From Physcomitrium patens (Eukaryota > Streptophyta > Bryopsida > Funariales > Funariaceae): DNA of 64,000 nucleotides. Position 1 is the stretch's first letter. Each line of letters starts with the position of its first letter. Made by a program: the position numbers and the translations under genes. Positions 44,751 to 57,138 of the stretch are shown in pieces. The notes beneath the pieces were generated by a model that was given only the letters and a program-made list of their open reading frames with translations, was not told where the DNA came from and made no database searches. Location: contig NC_037265.1 in assembly GCF_000002425.4 (NCBI RefSeq), forward strand, positions 13,038,330 to 13,102,329. The letters run 5' to 3'.

Positions 44751-45560
44751 AGATTGGCGCAAAAATATATATTTTTTTAAAAGCATCAAAAAATACTTTG
44801 GCTTCTTTATTCTATTCGAGTTTTTCTTTATAAATTAAACATATAAGTAAAGGTGCAACTTTAAAAAAATTCTTAATGAAAATGTGATAGTATTGGCAAA
44901 GCCCAAAAAACATTGCACACCTCTAACTGTTCTTGAAATCTTCCAATCCATGATAGTGTGGACCTTCATTGAATCCATCATTAGTCATTTTTTGGAAATA
45001 ATGTATCCTAATAATTCAACTTGAGAAGCATGGAATATACACTTTTCTAAATGGGCATATAATCTTGCATCTCTAAATTTTTGTAATACATAACAAACAT
45101 AAATTTCATATTTTTTTTGTGCTTTTAGAGTAGATTAAGATATTTTTCATGTAACAAACAACAAAATCATCAAGAAACTCACAAAAGAAATAATTTATTA
45201 AATGTTAAAAAGCAATTAATGCATTTATGAATCCAAAAGGAATGACATTATATTCAAAATGTCCATACTTAGTTTAAAAAAAAAAAATCATTCATTTCTT
45301 TCTTTAATGTGTAGTAAATTATATGTTCTTTAGAGATCTATTTTTATATAGATTTTTGCTTGATTTAATTGATTAAAAAGTTTTAAAATCAAAAGTAGAC
45401 AATATTTATTCTTAATGGTGAACTTATTCAGTCCTTAATAGTCCACATATATTTGTAGAGATCCATCTTTTTTCTTCACAAATAAGATAGAAGCCCTAGT
45501 TGGAAATTTAGAATGGCATGTAAAATTTTTAGCCAAATTTTTATCAAAGTACTCCTTAAA
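44751..45560 (-). pseudogene. Reverse transcriptase of F2 (decayed)
   Basis: Minus-strand text KKDGSLQIYVDY, stop, GLNKFTIKN, then YGHFEYNVIPFGF, DDFVVCYMKNILIYSK, KCIFHASQVELLGY and PLLICLIYKEKLE. The catalytic Y-x-DD reads YMKN, so both Asp are lost. Many stops. The end merges into RNase H, cut by the Tc1 element. Confidence 0.75.
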
Positions 45561-45829
45561 TGCAGCCAATTCATTTTATAATAGGCTATAGATTGATCCA
45601 AATGGTGGTTGAGCTTCTTCTTGAAGATCAATGGAATAATCATAAGGATGTTGTTTTGAAAGAATATCTACATTTTTCTTTTAATAAATATCTTAAAAAT
45701 CTTGATACTAGCTAAAAATACTACTTGATGTCTTTTGACCATCAAAAATAAGCATGGCATATATAGTAAAAGATGACCTATCTTTTGTAGTATGCATAAA
45801 AGCTCTCACACCTATTAGTAAGGGTTTGG

Positions 45830-46350
45830 ATATACTAGACTTATGTATTTTTACTTGATTAATAAGATATTGAATTACACTACTAAAAAAATTAAGGTTA
45901 TAAAAAATCCAATCTATTTGAGGATTATATTTTTTTAATTAAGATAATCCTAAAATAATCAGATTAGATAGAGATCTTATTATATTAAATATTATTATGC
46001 TATTATGATCTTTGATTGTTACATCTAAAAGAACAATCTCATAAATATCATTTCCAAAAGATAGCAAACAACCATCTATGACTTCTACATGTACGGATTT
46101 AATTTTTTTGACTAACAATATCTTTTATTTTTTGACAAAAATCTTGTTTATAAAATAAGCTGAGACTCTTGAATCTAACAAAATTAAGAATTTGTGATTT
46201 TTTGGTCCTAAATAAATTTCTATTATAAAACAAGGTGAGGGGTCTAAAAAGAAAATAGGACCTTAAGTAGGAATTATGCAAGATTTCAACAACACAATCT
46301 CTATTGTAACTGAAAAAAATTATTTTTTGACACATTCTCTTCTTTGGCAA
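45830..46350 (-). pseudogene. Aspartic protease region of F2 (decayed)
   Basis: The minus strand after gag reads IVEILHNSYL at the gag-pro junction, then DSRVSAYF at 46150-46175 (DSGASAYF in A, with Gly changed to Arg). Pro-linker text follows near 45860-45990. The open piece 46099-46350 is partly in frame and partly out. Position and motif match F1 and A. Confidence 0.6.
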
Positions 46351-46359
46351 CCATGCTTC

Positions 46360-47335
46360 TCAATTTGTGGTTGTATTTTTTCTTTGGATAATGTCAAGTA
46401 GTGTATTTGGCTTCTCTACAATATAAGCATAAGTCTTCTTGATATTGTTGAGACTTTTCTTGCTTTGTAAGAGATTTAAAATTTATTGTATCAATTTGCA
46501 TTAATTCTAGCCTTGATGAATAAATTTATGAAAACTTCGAAGCTATTGTAATTATTTGACTTTTTTTTCTTAAGGAAAATCTTTGTTCTTGATGTCCTTC
46601 AAATAATTTATTATTGCATGCAATGGCTTGAGTAATAAATTGTTCTAAAGATTCTGCCTTTGACATTGTCAATAATAAATCTTTGACATTATTCTTTAAT
46701 ATATATTAAAATTGATTGATAAAGGATTCTTCATTTCAATCCACGTTATAAGCAAGGTTTTGGAATTCAACAATATATGTGGTGCCTAACTATGATCCTT
46801 GCAGTAAAAATAAGAGCTTGATCTTTGCTATTCTTTCTTAATCACTTTCTCGAAATATGGCCATAAACACTTCTAAGAATGAATTCAAATCATAAAAGAG
46901 TCTTGAATCTTTTTTTATTTAAGGTGCAAATTAAGAAAAAATACTCCTTGATAGAAGTATGTCCATAAATCTAACTTGAATGAATCTATCAGAGTATTAA
47001 AAGAGATGCAATCTTAGATAGAGCTTGAATTATTGAAGAAATCTTCAAAATTTTGATCTTCTTCTATCAAACTTCTCAGGCATACTTATTCTTGTCTCTA
47101 TCATACTTGTAAAAGCAAAACCTCTTGGATTTGGTTGTGAGGTCAATTTACTTGCTTCCTTTAATTGTACAATTTTTTGATGCAAACTCTGAACTTCTTC
47201 CATAGATATAGAAATAGTACCTCTTTGATTCACATTGGAAATATGTGAGAATTCTAGTCTTAGAGTATTGATAAGCTCATGAAGATCTACAATAGTTTCA
47301 AATCTATTCTTACTTCTATTGAGAGTAGCATCCAT
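46360..47335 (-). pseudogene. gag of F2 (decayed)
   Basis: Starts at 47335 (MDATLNRSKNRFETIV) and is open for 96 codons to 47045, ending with SMPEKFDRRRSKF, the counterpart of the KKFDGTKSKFRGF motif of F1. The remainder is broken. A zinc-knuckle remnant CLYCREAKYTT lies near 46400-46430, with the His replaced by Tyr. Confidence 0.7.
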
Positions 47336-47594
47336 AATCTTTTATTTCATAGATAAGTCGAAAAATTTCAAAAAATTAAATTATAAGAAGATAATCTGTA
47401 ACCTTTAATATCAACTGAAAATTATTACAAAAAAGAGTGATCTACTCTCTTTGAGAAAAAAATTAGTATCAAAAAATAAGTTTCTTTATTTAAAGGTGGA
47501 TATTCCACAACCTTCAAAACACAACAATAGAAGTGAGGTAATCCACTTACTTCTAAAATAAGATAAAAAGAACAAGTTAACACTCTTCTCAAAC

Positions 47595-49494
47595 TATCAA
47601 GAATATGAATTATGAAGAAAGAAATTATTAATAAATTCTTATGTCACTCAAAAGAACTAAAAAATTATTCAAAGATGATATGGTATTAAATTAGAATGGT
47701 TATTGCTAAAGAAAAGAAGACTAAAAAGTCTTGAAACAAGACTAAAAAGTCTTGAAACAAGACTAAAGATTAGAAAGGCATTAAAAAGAGTGAAAAAGGC
47801 TTCACTCTTGCCTCTATATATACTCTTAACTAAGAGCTATATGGCAATGTCCTATAAGACCTCTAAAACATGTTAACTTTATAAAATATATAACTTAACT
47901 TACAAAGCAAGTTTTCTATATGTGTGTCACATAGTTAGCTTATTCTACAAGTTATTAACACGTTGTCATGTGGTATGATTTGCAATCTAAGAATACACAT
48001 GATATCTAGCTACAGAGAGTTTAATTTTAACTTATTGACTAAGCTCCAATAAGTGTTTTATTCCACCTTTAATTTATATAAAAAGTCTTGGCTCTCAAAA
48101 CCTCTTCACTTTATATAAAATGTCCAAATTGTAATAAAATCTTTCAAAATATATTTTTTTTACAAAAGATTTTTTTTTTCAAACTTTAGAAATTCATATT
48201 TCTTTATCTAATTATTCAATTAAGCTTTACTAAAAATAAAATAAAATAAAATGAAATTATAAATTTACTATCAAATCTTTGACATCTAAAAAATCCTAAT
48301 AGATGCTTTAAATCCTAATCTATAAGCACCTAAGTACTATTTTCTTTATATCTTAAACATCAAAAATTCAGATATCACAAAATTTATGCATAAACTTTAA
48401 TAACATAATCTTATACATTTTTAGAAATTTTAAGCCAAAATTTTGTCAAATTACTCAAAATATAGCTCAAAATACGACTACTAGTAAATTGGATCACTTA
48501 CTACTCTTAGAATTAAAGTATTGACTTCAACTTCCAATATCTCCTTTATCTAAACTTAAAATTCATCAAGAAGTACACAAAAATTCTAGTAAAAAAATTA
48601 TTCTCTTCAATTCCAGTCATCAATCCTTCATTACTTTTTAAATACATGCATTATATCCAAAAGAGTGACAATAGGTACAAAATCCACACTCCAATTTTAA
48701 ACACCAATATCTTTCTTATAAAACTCCAAATCATCCAAAATTTATATCAAAACCATTGCAAAAAACCTAAATTTTTTGATCCTAGCTTCCTAAGTTCAAA
48801 TATCCAAAGAGTAATCTTAATTCCTAATAAGGCCTTAGGCAGTCTCCTTGAAGCCCATTGAATATGATTTTTGGCCAATAAGAATAAAGATTTTTATCAT
48901 CCATCTTTATTTATCTATATGGATGTCGTAACTTTTTTTTTTACTATTTATCCATATAGCTCTCTCTCAAATCTTTTTTTAATAAGATTTTCATAATATA
49001 TGTCCTAAATATCAAATAAAAGAAACAAAATAAGACTTCAAGGATCACCAATATCTAACGAAGGTGACTTTAAATATTTAAAAGTTGCTATCAATGAAAA
49101 TCAATCTTAAAGCCACTATCAAAAGAAAATAAAGTTATATAAATTCTAATAGTAATTCTTTTAAACAACCTCCTTTTAAAGTAGTAATCTAGCTATATTC
49201 TACAATCAATTAAAATCCACTAACATAACTCTTACTATATTGAATAATAAATTGTACATTAAATATTTATGTGTATTATTTTCACATAGTAGTTGAATCA
49301 CAACACAACAACGTGGTTACTTGTTGACCAAATTTCTAGCCTATCAATCAACTACAAACATATGTAAAGCCAAAGCAACATCTATGAAGCTTCTAAAAAG
49401 CTTTTCTACAAGATATTATGAGATAAATCTACTTTTATGTACTTCTACTTAATCATATAACTAAACGTTAGAATAAATATGTATGTTTGTGATA
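47595..49494 (-). repeat. 5' LTR of F2, split by a D solo LTR
   Basis: LTR pieces 47595-47963 and 49315-49494 match F1 and the F2 3' LTR. The outer end reads GTGATA (TATCAC on the minus strand, from TGTCAC by transition). It is followed by the ATATT target duplication. Confidence 0.8.
47964..49310 (+). repeat. Solo LTR of family D (copy 2)
   Basis: 1347 bp, TGTCATGTGG to ACACAACA, with 4-bp duplication ACGT at 47960-47963 and 49311-49314. The uninterrupted F LTR text (taacacgtggttacttg-like) is restored by removing it. More C-to-T decayed than copy 1. Confidence 0.78.
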
Positions 49495-49499
49495 ATATT

Positions 49500-50806
49500 G
49501 TCAATTATAAAGAAACTAGAGAGTTTTGAATTGAAATTAAAATATACAAAAGATGTTGATAAGATTGACAATTATTTCAATTTTACATCCATATATAATA
49601 CCTACCAAGAAGATCTTACAAAAACTTCATAACAACTATAAGGCTTATGGTCTAATCACGAGGTTGTTAGTTACTTTTAAAGTAGATCTCTAAAAGTATA
49701 AAAATTAGAGAATAACTTTTAATCATCAAGTGACATATCTATAGAAATCTAAAAATCTAATCTATATTTATGAAACTTTTTTAAACTTTTTTTTGTAAGA
49801 AACATATCAATTAGTTAATATATTTTTTACTTATTTTTACTTATAGATATTATTTTTTTTATTTATGGTAATATTTAGAGTTATTCTTTTATTTTTATGT
49901 TATTAATTATTATTATCAAATCTATATCTATGAAATCAATAAATACAAAATAAATTTAAATTTATAAATATAAATATAAATATTTATTTTTTATATTTTT
50001 TATTTAGTCTATATATTTTTTTCTATATTTTTATTTTTTAAATATTTTCAAAATCTCTAAAATTTTAATATTTACATAGTATCAAATTAACAATTAAATT
50101 TGAAGAAGGTTTGTTCTTATGTAACTATAATATTTAATAAACTATAATATTAATATAAAATATAATGATTGAAAAATTAAAACCTATTATATGAAATAAA
50201 ATTAAAGTGCAAAACATTATACCTATCTAATAAATATATTAAAAAGACTTTGCTCACTTAAAAGAAGTGTTTATTAGATTTAGAGAGATTTTTTTTCTTA
50301 GACATGAATTTAGGCTATTATTATATAATATTAAATAAAGATGTAATATATTTGTCTAAAAGTTATTCTATTTCTATTTGAATCAACTACTTTTGTAATA
50401 AATATATTTAATTTTGATTTCTTTTTAATGATCTAATATTGCATACTTCCAAATAATATAAAAGTCAACAATATAACATCTTGATTTAGATAAATGCTAG
50501 GATTCAAGTTATATATACTTCGTATGAAATTCATAAAATATGTGATTGATTTATCTTTTAATAATGTAATATAATTTATTTTTTCATGTATTTTTATAAT
50601 TTTATTTCTTTTATGAATATTGGTAATTAAAATTTATAAGGATTTTGAAGATGATTTATTTACAAATTATAATTTTCACAAAAATTCATAACACACCATA
50701 ATAGAATATATGTTTGAATTGTGTAAAAAAACTTGTATAATAACACATTACCTTTTACATGTACTGTATCCATTCAATAATTATCATCTTTTCTATGATT
50801 TTATTT

Positions 50807-50839
<33 letters not shown>

Positions 50840-50860
50840 TTTGGTATACACAAGTCTCCT
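49500..50860. other. AT-rich DNA, nothing recognised
   Basis: Very AT-rich, ending with a (TA)n microsatellite at about 50813-50838. No supportable open frame or repeat boundary. Confidence 0.6.
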
Positions 50861-51870
50861 TGGTTATTTCCACATGCCCTACCTCCACTCCACTATACCT
50901 CACCACTCATCAAACAATTCACTTCCTCAGCAATGCCAAATCACACTCCCTCAATTCTCAAGCCTATGCAAACCTTCCTTCGCACGAAATCCTTTTTTCT
51001 GATAAGTGAATACAACCTCAAGATCGCCAACAATCCATCTCAACTGGAGCTGCAGCAATTTGCAACCATCTTCCCACTTTGTTCTTTCACCCTTGCTCGA
51101 AGAATTTTCGTGTTCGATTACCACACATCCTGCTTCAAAACCCAGTTCAATCAGGAAAGTTGCTTCTCATTTTGGAAGGCTGAAGGACACCGACTTAGCC
51201 CCAAGTGAAGATAAAAAAAGAACAGAAAGTCTAAAGCTACGATTGGAACTAGTGCTGCAACTGTGAGGGAATCAGGTGGAGAGATCATCTCATCCGGTTA
51301 AGATTTCTATATGTCCTACACTCGGGACTGAACAACTCAGACCTGAATGCATCTCCGGAGGCCACGAAAAGCTCAACAACTCCATAGCAGGATAAACGGG
51401 GCATTGACAGTATGGTCATGGGGGCGAATTCCTGGAGCATCATCCCTTCGGAAGCATGGGCTTAGTTGGTTGTCACATAACTCGGCTCTGTTCAACCCAT
51501 GCACCGCACACGACTGCATCGGGTTATTCATTTGTCTACTGGATCATATACCCCATCAGTGTTCTCTTCATTTGTGGCAAGAAGGGTTCCAAGCACACCA
51601 CACATCCTTGCCCCCTCCTCCTCATTTGTTTCCCCTCGCCATGAAACCTTTGAAGCTGTATGCTCTCTCCTCGCTTTGAATTGCTCAGATCTGCACTCAC
51701 ATACACTCTGGGACATTGTTCTGCTTGTGATTTTCTCTCTTTTTGGTTCCAAGATAGTTACAATGGCTTTTTGTGTTTCAAATATAGTGCTCAAGGTGAT
51801 GCTTGGAAGCCAAACAATAAGCTTGATAGGTACAATCAAATTGCATAAGCTCATGCTGGATGTATCCTAG
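50861..51870 (+). other. Non-repetitive patch, possible gene remnant
   Basis: About 1 kb with balanced composition inside the AT-rich desert. Several overlapping plus-strand open pieces exist: from MPNHTPSILKPMQTFL at 50932, ending 51208; KATIGTSAATVRESGGE near 51230-51300; and GTEQLRPECISGGHEKL near 51325-51390. A hydrophobic stretch GYSFVYWIIYPISVLFI lies near 51520-51570. They are in different frames and I recognise none. It could be a decayed host gene or exons with introns, or a noncoding transcript. Confidence 0.3.
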
Positions 51871-52574
51871 GCAAGTGCATGAGTAATCAAGCATGCTTGG
51901 TTAGCCACAATAGAATTGTGAGCTTTCATGCCTATAATTTTAAAGTAAATTATGGTTCAAATATTTCATTGATTTTCTAGACAAAGACTAAATAATTAAT
52001 AGGATTTCTATCCTTAGTATAACTTGTCCCTAGTACTTAGAGATATCTTGTCCATATTGAAAGCCCAACATCTTTACACATCTATGCATACTTATATAAT
52101 ATAATCTAGTAGCATTGTAGTTGGAATAGTAGGTCACAATATCTTTGATGCTTGAATTTTTTTTTAAGATAGGATGTTGTGTCAAGTTGCTTAGATTAAA
52201 GATTGAATTAATATAGTAGATTGGATGAATTGAAGCATAAGTGCAAGTACTTAAGGGTAGTATTTTGAAGGCTAAAGTGGTTTGTAGTTTGCAATGATAA
52301 GAAAGATATCCTAATGCTTTAGAACAACAATTGCATTACTCAAGTACATTTGTTGGTATATGTATGTATTAAGATTTAAATGTGCGAGTTCATATCCTTC
52401 AATTATTAGTTGAATACACAACCAATCAAATTTAAATTTTATTACTTGCATCTTTGAATATCATAATGTAATGATATTATCAAGTAAAATGTAGAGTTTG
52501 GAAATATTTATGATGTATATTTTTTTTTATTGATTAATAGTATTAATTGATAGTGCAATAGTAAACAATATAAA

Positions 52575-53400
52575 ATAAATTGGAAAATCTTTCTTCTTTG
52601 ATAACACTTAATTTGAAGCATTGCTTAAGCTTAATAGGCTTTCCAAATAAATTAAATTTTTTTTCTTTTTTGACAAGACTTAATTTAAATTACTATATTA
52701 GCTTAAAAATCTTGCCATAAAACTTAGCAAGTTTTTTTTTTTGAAAGCATTTCATTTGAGTATTTATTCAAATTTGATAAGCTTACCAAGTATATTAGAA
52801 ATTTTTTATTGTTAGAAAATATATTTTTTGAGTGGTTTTTTAAGCTTGATAAGATAATTAAACTAATTAATTATTTTATCAAAAAAACTTTATTTGGTTG
52901 ATTGATCAAGCTTGATAATTTTGCTAAATGAATTGAATAATCTTTCTTCTTTAATAATACTTAATTTGGATGGTTGCTAAAGCTTGTAAAACTTGCCAAA
53001 TGATTTAAAAACTTTTATTTTTTTAAGAATTCTTAATTTGAATGATTTCTTAAGCTTGACAAGCTTGCTAAATAATTTTACAAATATTTCTTCTTTAAGA
53101 ATAATTTATTTTAGTAATTATTCAAGCTTTAAAAGATTACTAAATGAATTGAAAAATCTTTCTTCTTTAACGACATTTAATTTGAGTTATTAGTCAAGCT
53201 TGATAAACTTGCCAAATTAATTAGAAAATTTTCTTCTTTGAAAAAATTTGATTAGAGTATTTTTTCAAGCTTAAGAAAAATGCCAATTAAAATAGCAAAA
53301 TTACCTTCTTTAAGAATACTTATTTTGAATACTAATACAAGCTAAAGAGGCTTTTTAAATAAATTAGTAAATATTTAATCTTTGAGAATATATAACTAAT
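52575..53400 (+). pseudogene. Decayed leucine-rich-repeat gene segment
   Basis: Eleven units with an almost exact 72-bp period. The AAGCTT-type marker falls at 52627, 52699, 52771, 52842, 52908, 52980, 53052, 53124, 53196, 53268 and 53339. Each translates to a 24-residue LRR of the type NLSSLTTFNLSY, SSLINLPN, NEL. The best open piece is 52993-53193 (LLNELKNLSSLTTFNLSY). Stops fall where Cys/Gly or Glu codons are expected, for example TAG before SSL. Repeats of this kind occur in plant NB-LRR and LRR-only proteins. No NB-ARC or TIR domain was recognised upstream. Confidence 0.75.
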
Positions 53401-53658
53401 TGTATTATTTAAGTTGATTAAGTTAGAAATCAATTGATAATTTTTTTTGGAAAAATCTGAAGATCTATTGTATTTCTAAATTAATAAGTTCATAAAATAA
53501 ATTTGAAAAATCTTTGCTCTTCACAAAGTTGTTACTATCTCAAGTTATACAATTTTAATATAATAGCCATATAAATTGGAAGATTTTCTTTATAGCTATG
53601 ATTATTTTTGTCTCATTTTAACTTTACAAGAATATTAGAGAAATTTAATAATTTTTAA

Positions 53659-53702
<44 letters not shown>

Positions 53703-55784
53703 ATATTTTTATTTATAATATTTTTTATTTAAACAACTTTTTAAAAATGATTTACAAAATAAAATTTTGATTTTGATAATATTTTTTTTAATATTGATTT
53801 CATAGTATAATTTTTTAAATAAAATTTATTATATATATTAAATAAAATTAATATAATTGAAATAATTTTATTTAATAAACTCATAAAATAAATTATTTTA
53901 TAAAAAATTAAATTTAGAATATTATTATAATAGAATTTAATCATACTATAAAATAGATTTAATTTGGCATAGTAGTTTTATGATATTTAATAATTAAATT
54001 AAGAGATTATGTTGGAAATTTAATTTTATTTTAAATACCCAAAAAAACAGAAAAAATAAAAAGACAAAATAATCATAATAATCTAGAATAAAAAAATATT
54101 TATTTTAGCTCAAATTATACTTGGATTGTAGTTCAATATTTTTTCAATTAGATTATGGCATTTATAGACAAATATTTGAGTATTTTAAGATTAAAGTTGT
54201 GATGTTTTGGATGTAGGATTAGAATTATTTATTCATTAGAATCTTCTACAACTTAGAATTTATTATAATAATAGATTCTACTATAATATTATATATTCAT
54301 ACTTACTTTTATAAATAATATAATTAAAAACCTTGATTTAATAAATTATCCTATATTTTGGTATATTTATTAAAATATTTGATTGATTATTATATATTGA
54401 GTTGTATAATTTTTAAAAAGTTGTAAATTTAATGGATTAGATGTAATCAATAAAGTTATACAATAATCTATAATAATATTAGAATAGAAGGAATATGGTC
54501 AAAATTAAACCAATGATAAATATTTATATTAAATTTAAATAAAAAATTTAGAAAAAAAATTAAATTAAATAATTTTTTATATAATAAAATTATCTTATAT
54601 ATAATAGATAAGATTAAATTTTAGTATATTATTTTTAAGTATATAGTCAAATTCAAGAAATAAGATAAAAAATAAATATTTTCAAAACTATAATGTTGCT
54701 TCATACATGTTAAAATTCAATAAATTATTTTTTAAAAAATAATTTTGAATCTAAATTTTATAATATAGATAGATAATAAATATATATGTATATGTATTTA
54801 TAATAAAATAAATTTATTCAAAGAAAAATGCTTTATTTGGTTTAATCTAACATTATACATATATAAAATTACGATTGAATAGATATACAATTATTGATCG
54901 CTATATCTACTTTGTTTTTTATGATCTTTTTATTTTATTTCAAGGAAAATATTATTTGATCTACCTAAATTTTTAATCAACTTACTTTCAATAAATATAA
55001 TTATTGCATCTATTGGAATAGCTGTTAATATTATTTATTATTTGACATTGTTAAAAAGTTCTTTTCTTACCATACTTCTCTTGTCAATCTTTTTTCACCA
55101 TTACCAACTATTTTTCTATGTAAAATTAGCAACCTTGTTTGTTTTTCTTTCAAATTTCTCTATTATAATCCTTTTTGAAAATTCTATTCTCTATCCCTCT
55201 CACCTCCTTTGAGAATCAATACATCACTAAGTACATAATTAAAAAAATTAATAAAGGAATGCAAAGTCCTTTGTAATACAAAAAAAAAAAAAAAAGTAGA
55301 GACAAATAGATCAATACAAGTTTGAAGTAGATCAATTTAATAGTTTTTAAATAGAATAAATTATATATATTTATATATATAATTTAAATATAATAGTGGT
55401 TGTATATGTAAACTTAAAATTGGTAAAAAATACATTATCAGAATAATTAGGTAAAACTTTATGATAGTTCAAATATATAAAAATATTAAATTTTAATATT
55501 TTAAATTTAATTCCATATTTAGAGTATATGAATTATATTCTAAAATATATGTATGTAACTATAAATATTTTGGATCCATAAATGAATTTTTTTTGATATG
55601 ACCAAATAAAATATGTTTTATATAAATAAAATATTATTTAAGATATAACCTCTATTCTTAGTCAAAAAGAGTTATTTGATTTCAAAAATTTAATTAATTT
55701 TTAAAATTTTTAATTAATTTTTTTTTCTTTATACATATATTTGAATTATTTTGGACCTAATTGTGTTATGTATGTGTGTATATG

Positions 55785-55822
<38 letters not shown>

Positions 55823-57107
55823 TTAGTAACATAGTTATTATAAACTTAAATTCAAACAAAAATATTAAATATGATAAAAGATTACCTTTTAATCCACTAG
55901 AATTTAGGTAGATTCAAAAAATATATATTTTTAAGTTACACAATACATTTTACATGGTTATGGTTCTAATAGTATTGTATTTTTTTTATAAATATTATTT
56001 AAGTCCAAGTATAAATTAGTGATTAATTTATTTTATAATTTTTGCTTTGATGTAATAGCCAAGAAGCTTGAATAAGAAAATAAAATGAAAAATTTACTTG
56101 AAGAAATTTCTTTAAACAAAAGGTTAAAATATGAAATGATTATTCATTAAATTATAAATTTTTAAACCAAACATAATACTAAAAATATTTTAGATAATTT
56201 TACTAGAATATCTAAAACTTGAGCAGTCAGAAATAAGAGAAGATCTTACAAAGAATTACATAACAACAACCAAATATTTATCAAAAACCAGCATTAAAAA
56301 TATCATTATTAAAATTTCTTAAAAAAAAATTTTAAAAAATCAAGCAGCACATTTCTACTCTAAAACAAATATTTTTTTTGGAAGTATTATACAATTTTGA
56401 AAAAGAAAACGCAATTAGACTATCAAAAAAACACACAACACATTTTTTTTAAATCATTTCTTTATTTCTGGCTAAAATCAAGTATCAAATGTATCATTTT
56501 TATTTTTTAAACTGAAGAAAGAAGTTGTGTATCAAATAATAACCAATATACCTAAGGAATCGGCATTATCATATAAAAAGGAGGGTTTGTGTATAAATAT
56601 TTAAAAGAAAAGTCTGACTAAAATACATGAAAAAATGTTTCCCATGGTAAATATGATTATCTTGGAAATTTCATTAAAATAAAATTAAGCTAATATATAG
56701 GTTTATTCTTGCATTTATTTATTTCTCATAATTTTTTAATTGCATGTATAACTTAACTATCTAAGTAGATAGTTTATTCATTCTGAAAATGGTGTAACAT
56801 AATTTCTTGTACATGAATGCATATATTTTGAAACATTACATCAAAATTGATTGTTTCTTCACCACAGTTTTTTAGAGAAAGTAAAACATTGAAAATTTCA
56901 ATCCAGTATTTGGAGTTTAAAATAAAATTCGTATCCAAAAAATTGTTAATTTGATATGTAAAGACTGTTTCTTTTAGTTTACACTAAGCTTTAAAATACA
57001 TAGATTGTAACAACAAATATGGGATTTTCATTATAATACCAAATATGGAATCATTAAGATAATTAGAAATATTCATTAGCTTCTTTGTATGTATGTATGT
57101 ATGTATG

Positions 57108-57138
<31 letters not shown>

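Larger units (their letters stand above)
29254..49494 (-). mobile_element. Ty3/gypsy chromovirus F2, nested host
   Basis: A 20-kb minus-strand structure with target duplication ATATT at 29249-29253 and 49495-49499. Right to left: 5' LTR (47595-49494, split by D), gag, protease, RT, RNase H (split by a Tc1 element), integrase, chromodomain, an extra ORF remnant, polypurine tract (AAGGGAGGATAA on the minus strand next to 38712) and 3' LTR (split by C). The genes are full of stops and AT-shifted codons, so it is older than C. It belongs to the same family as F1 and is related to A. Confidence 0.85.

Noticed and set aside
50759-51208. 149-residue plus-strand frame as one gene
   Set aside because: Its first part is a (TA)n-encoded Tyr/Ile run. 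Only the later half has gene-like composition, so it is reported as an uncertain patch.
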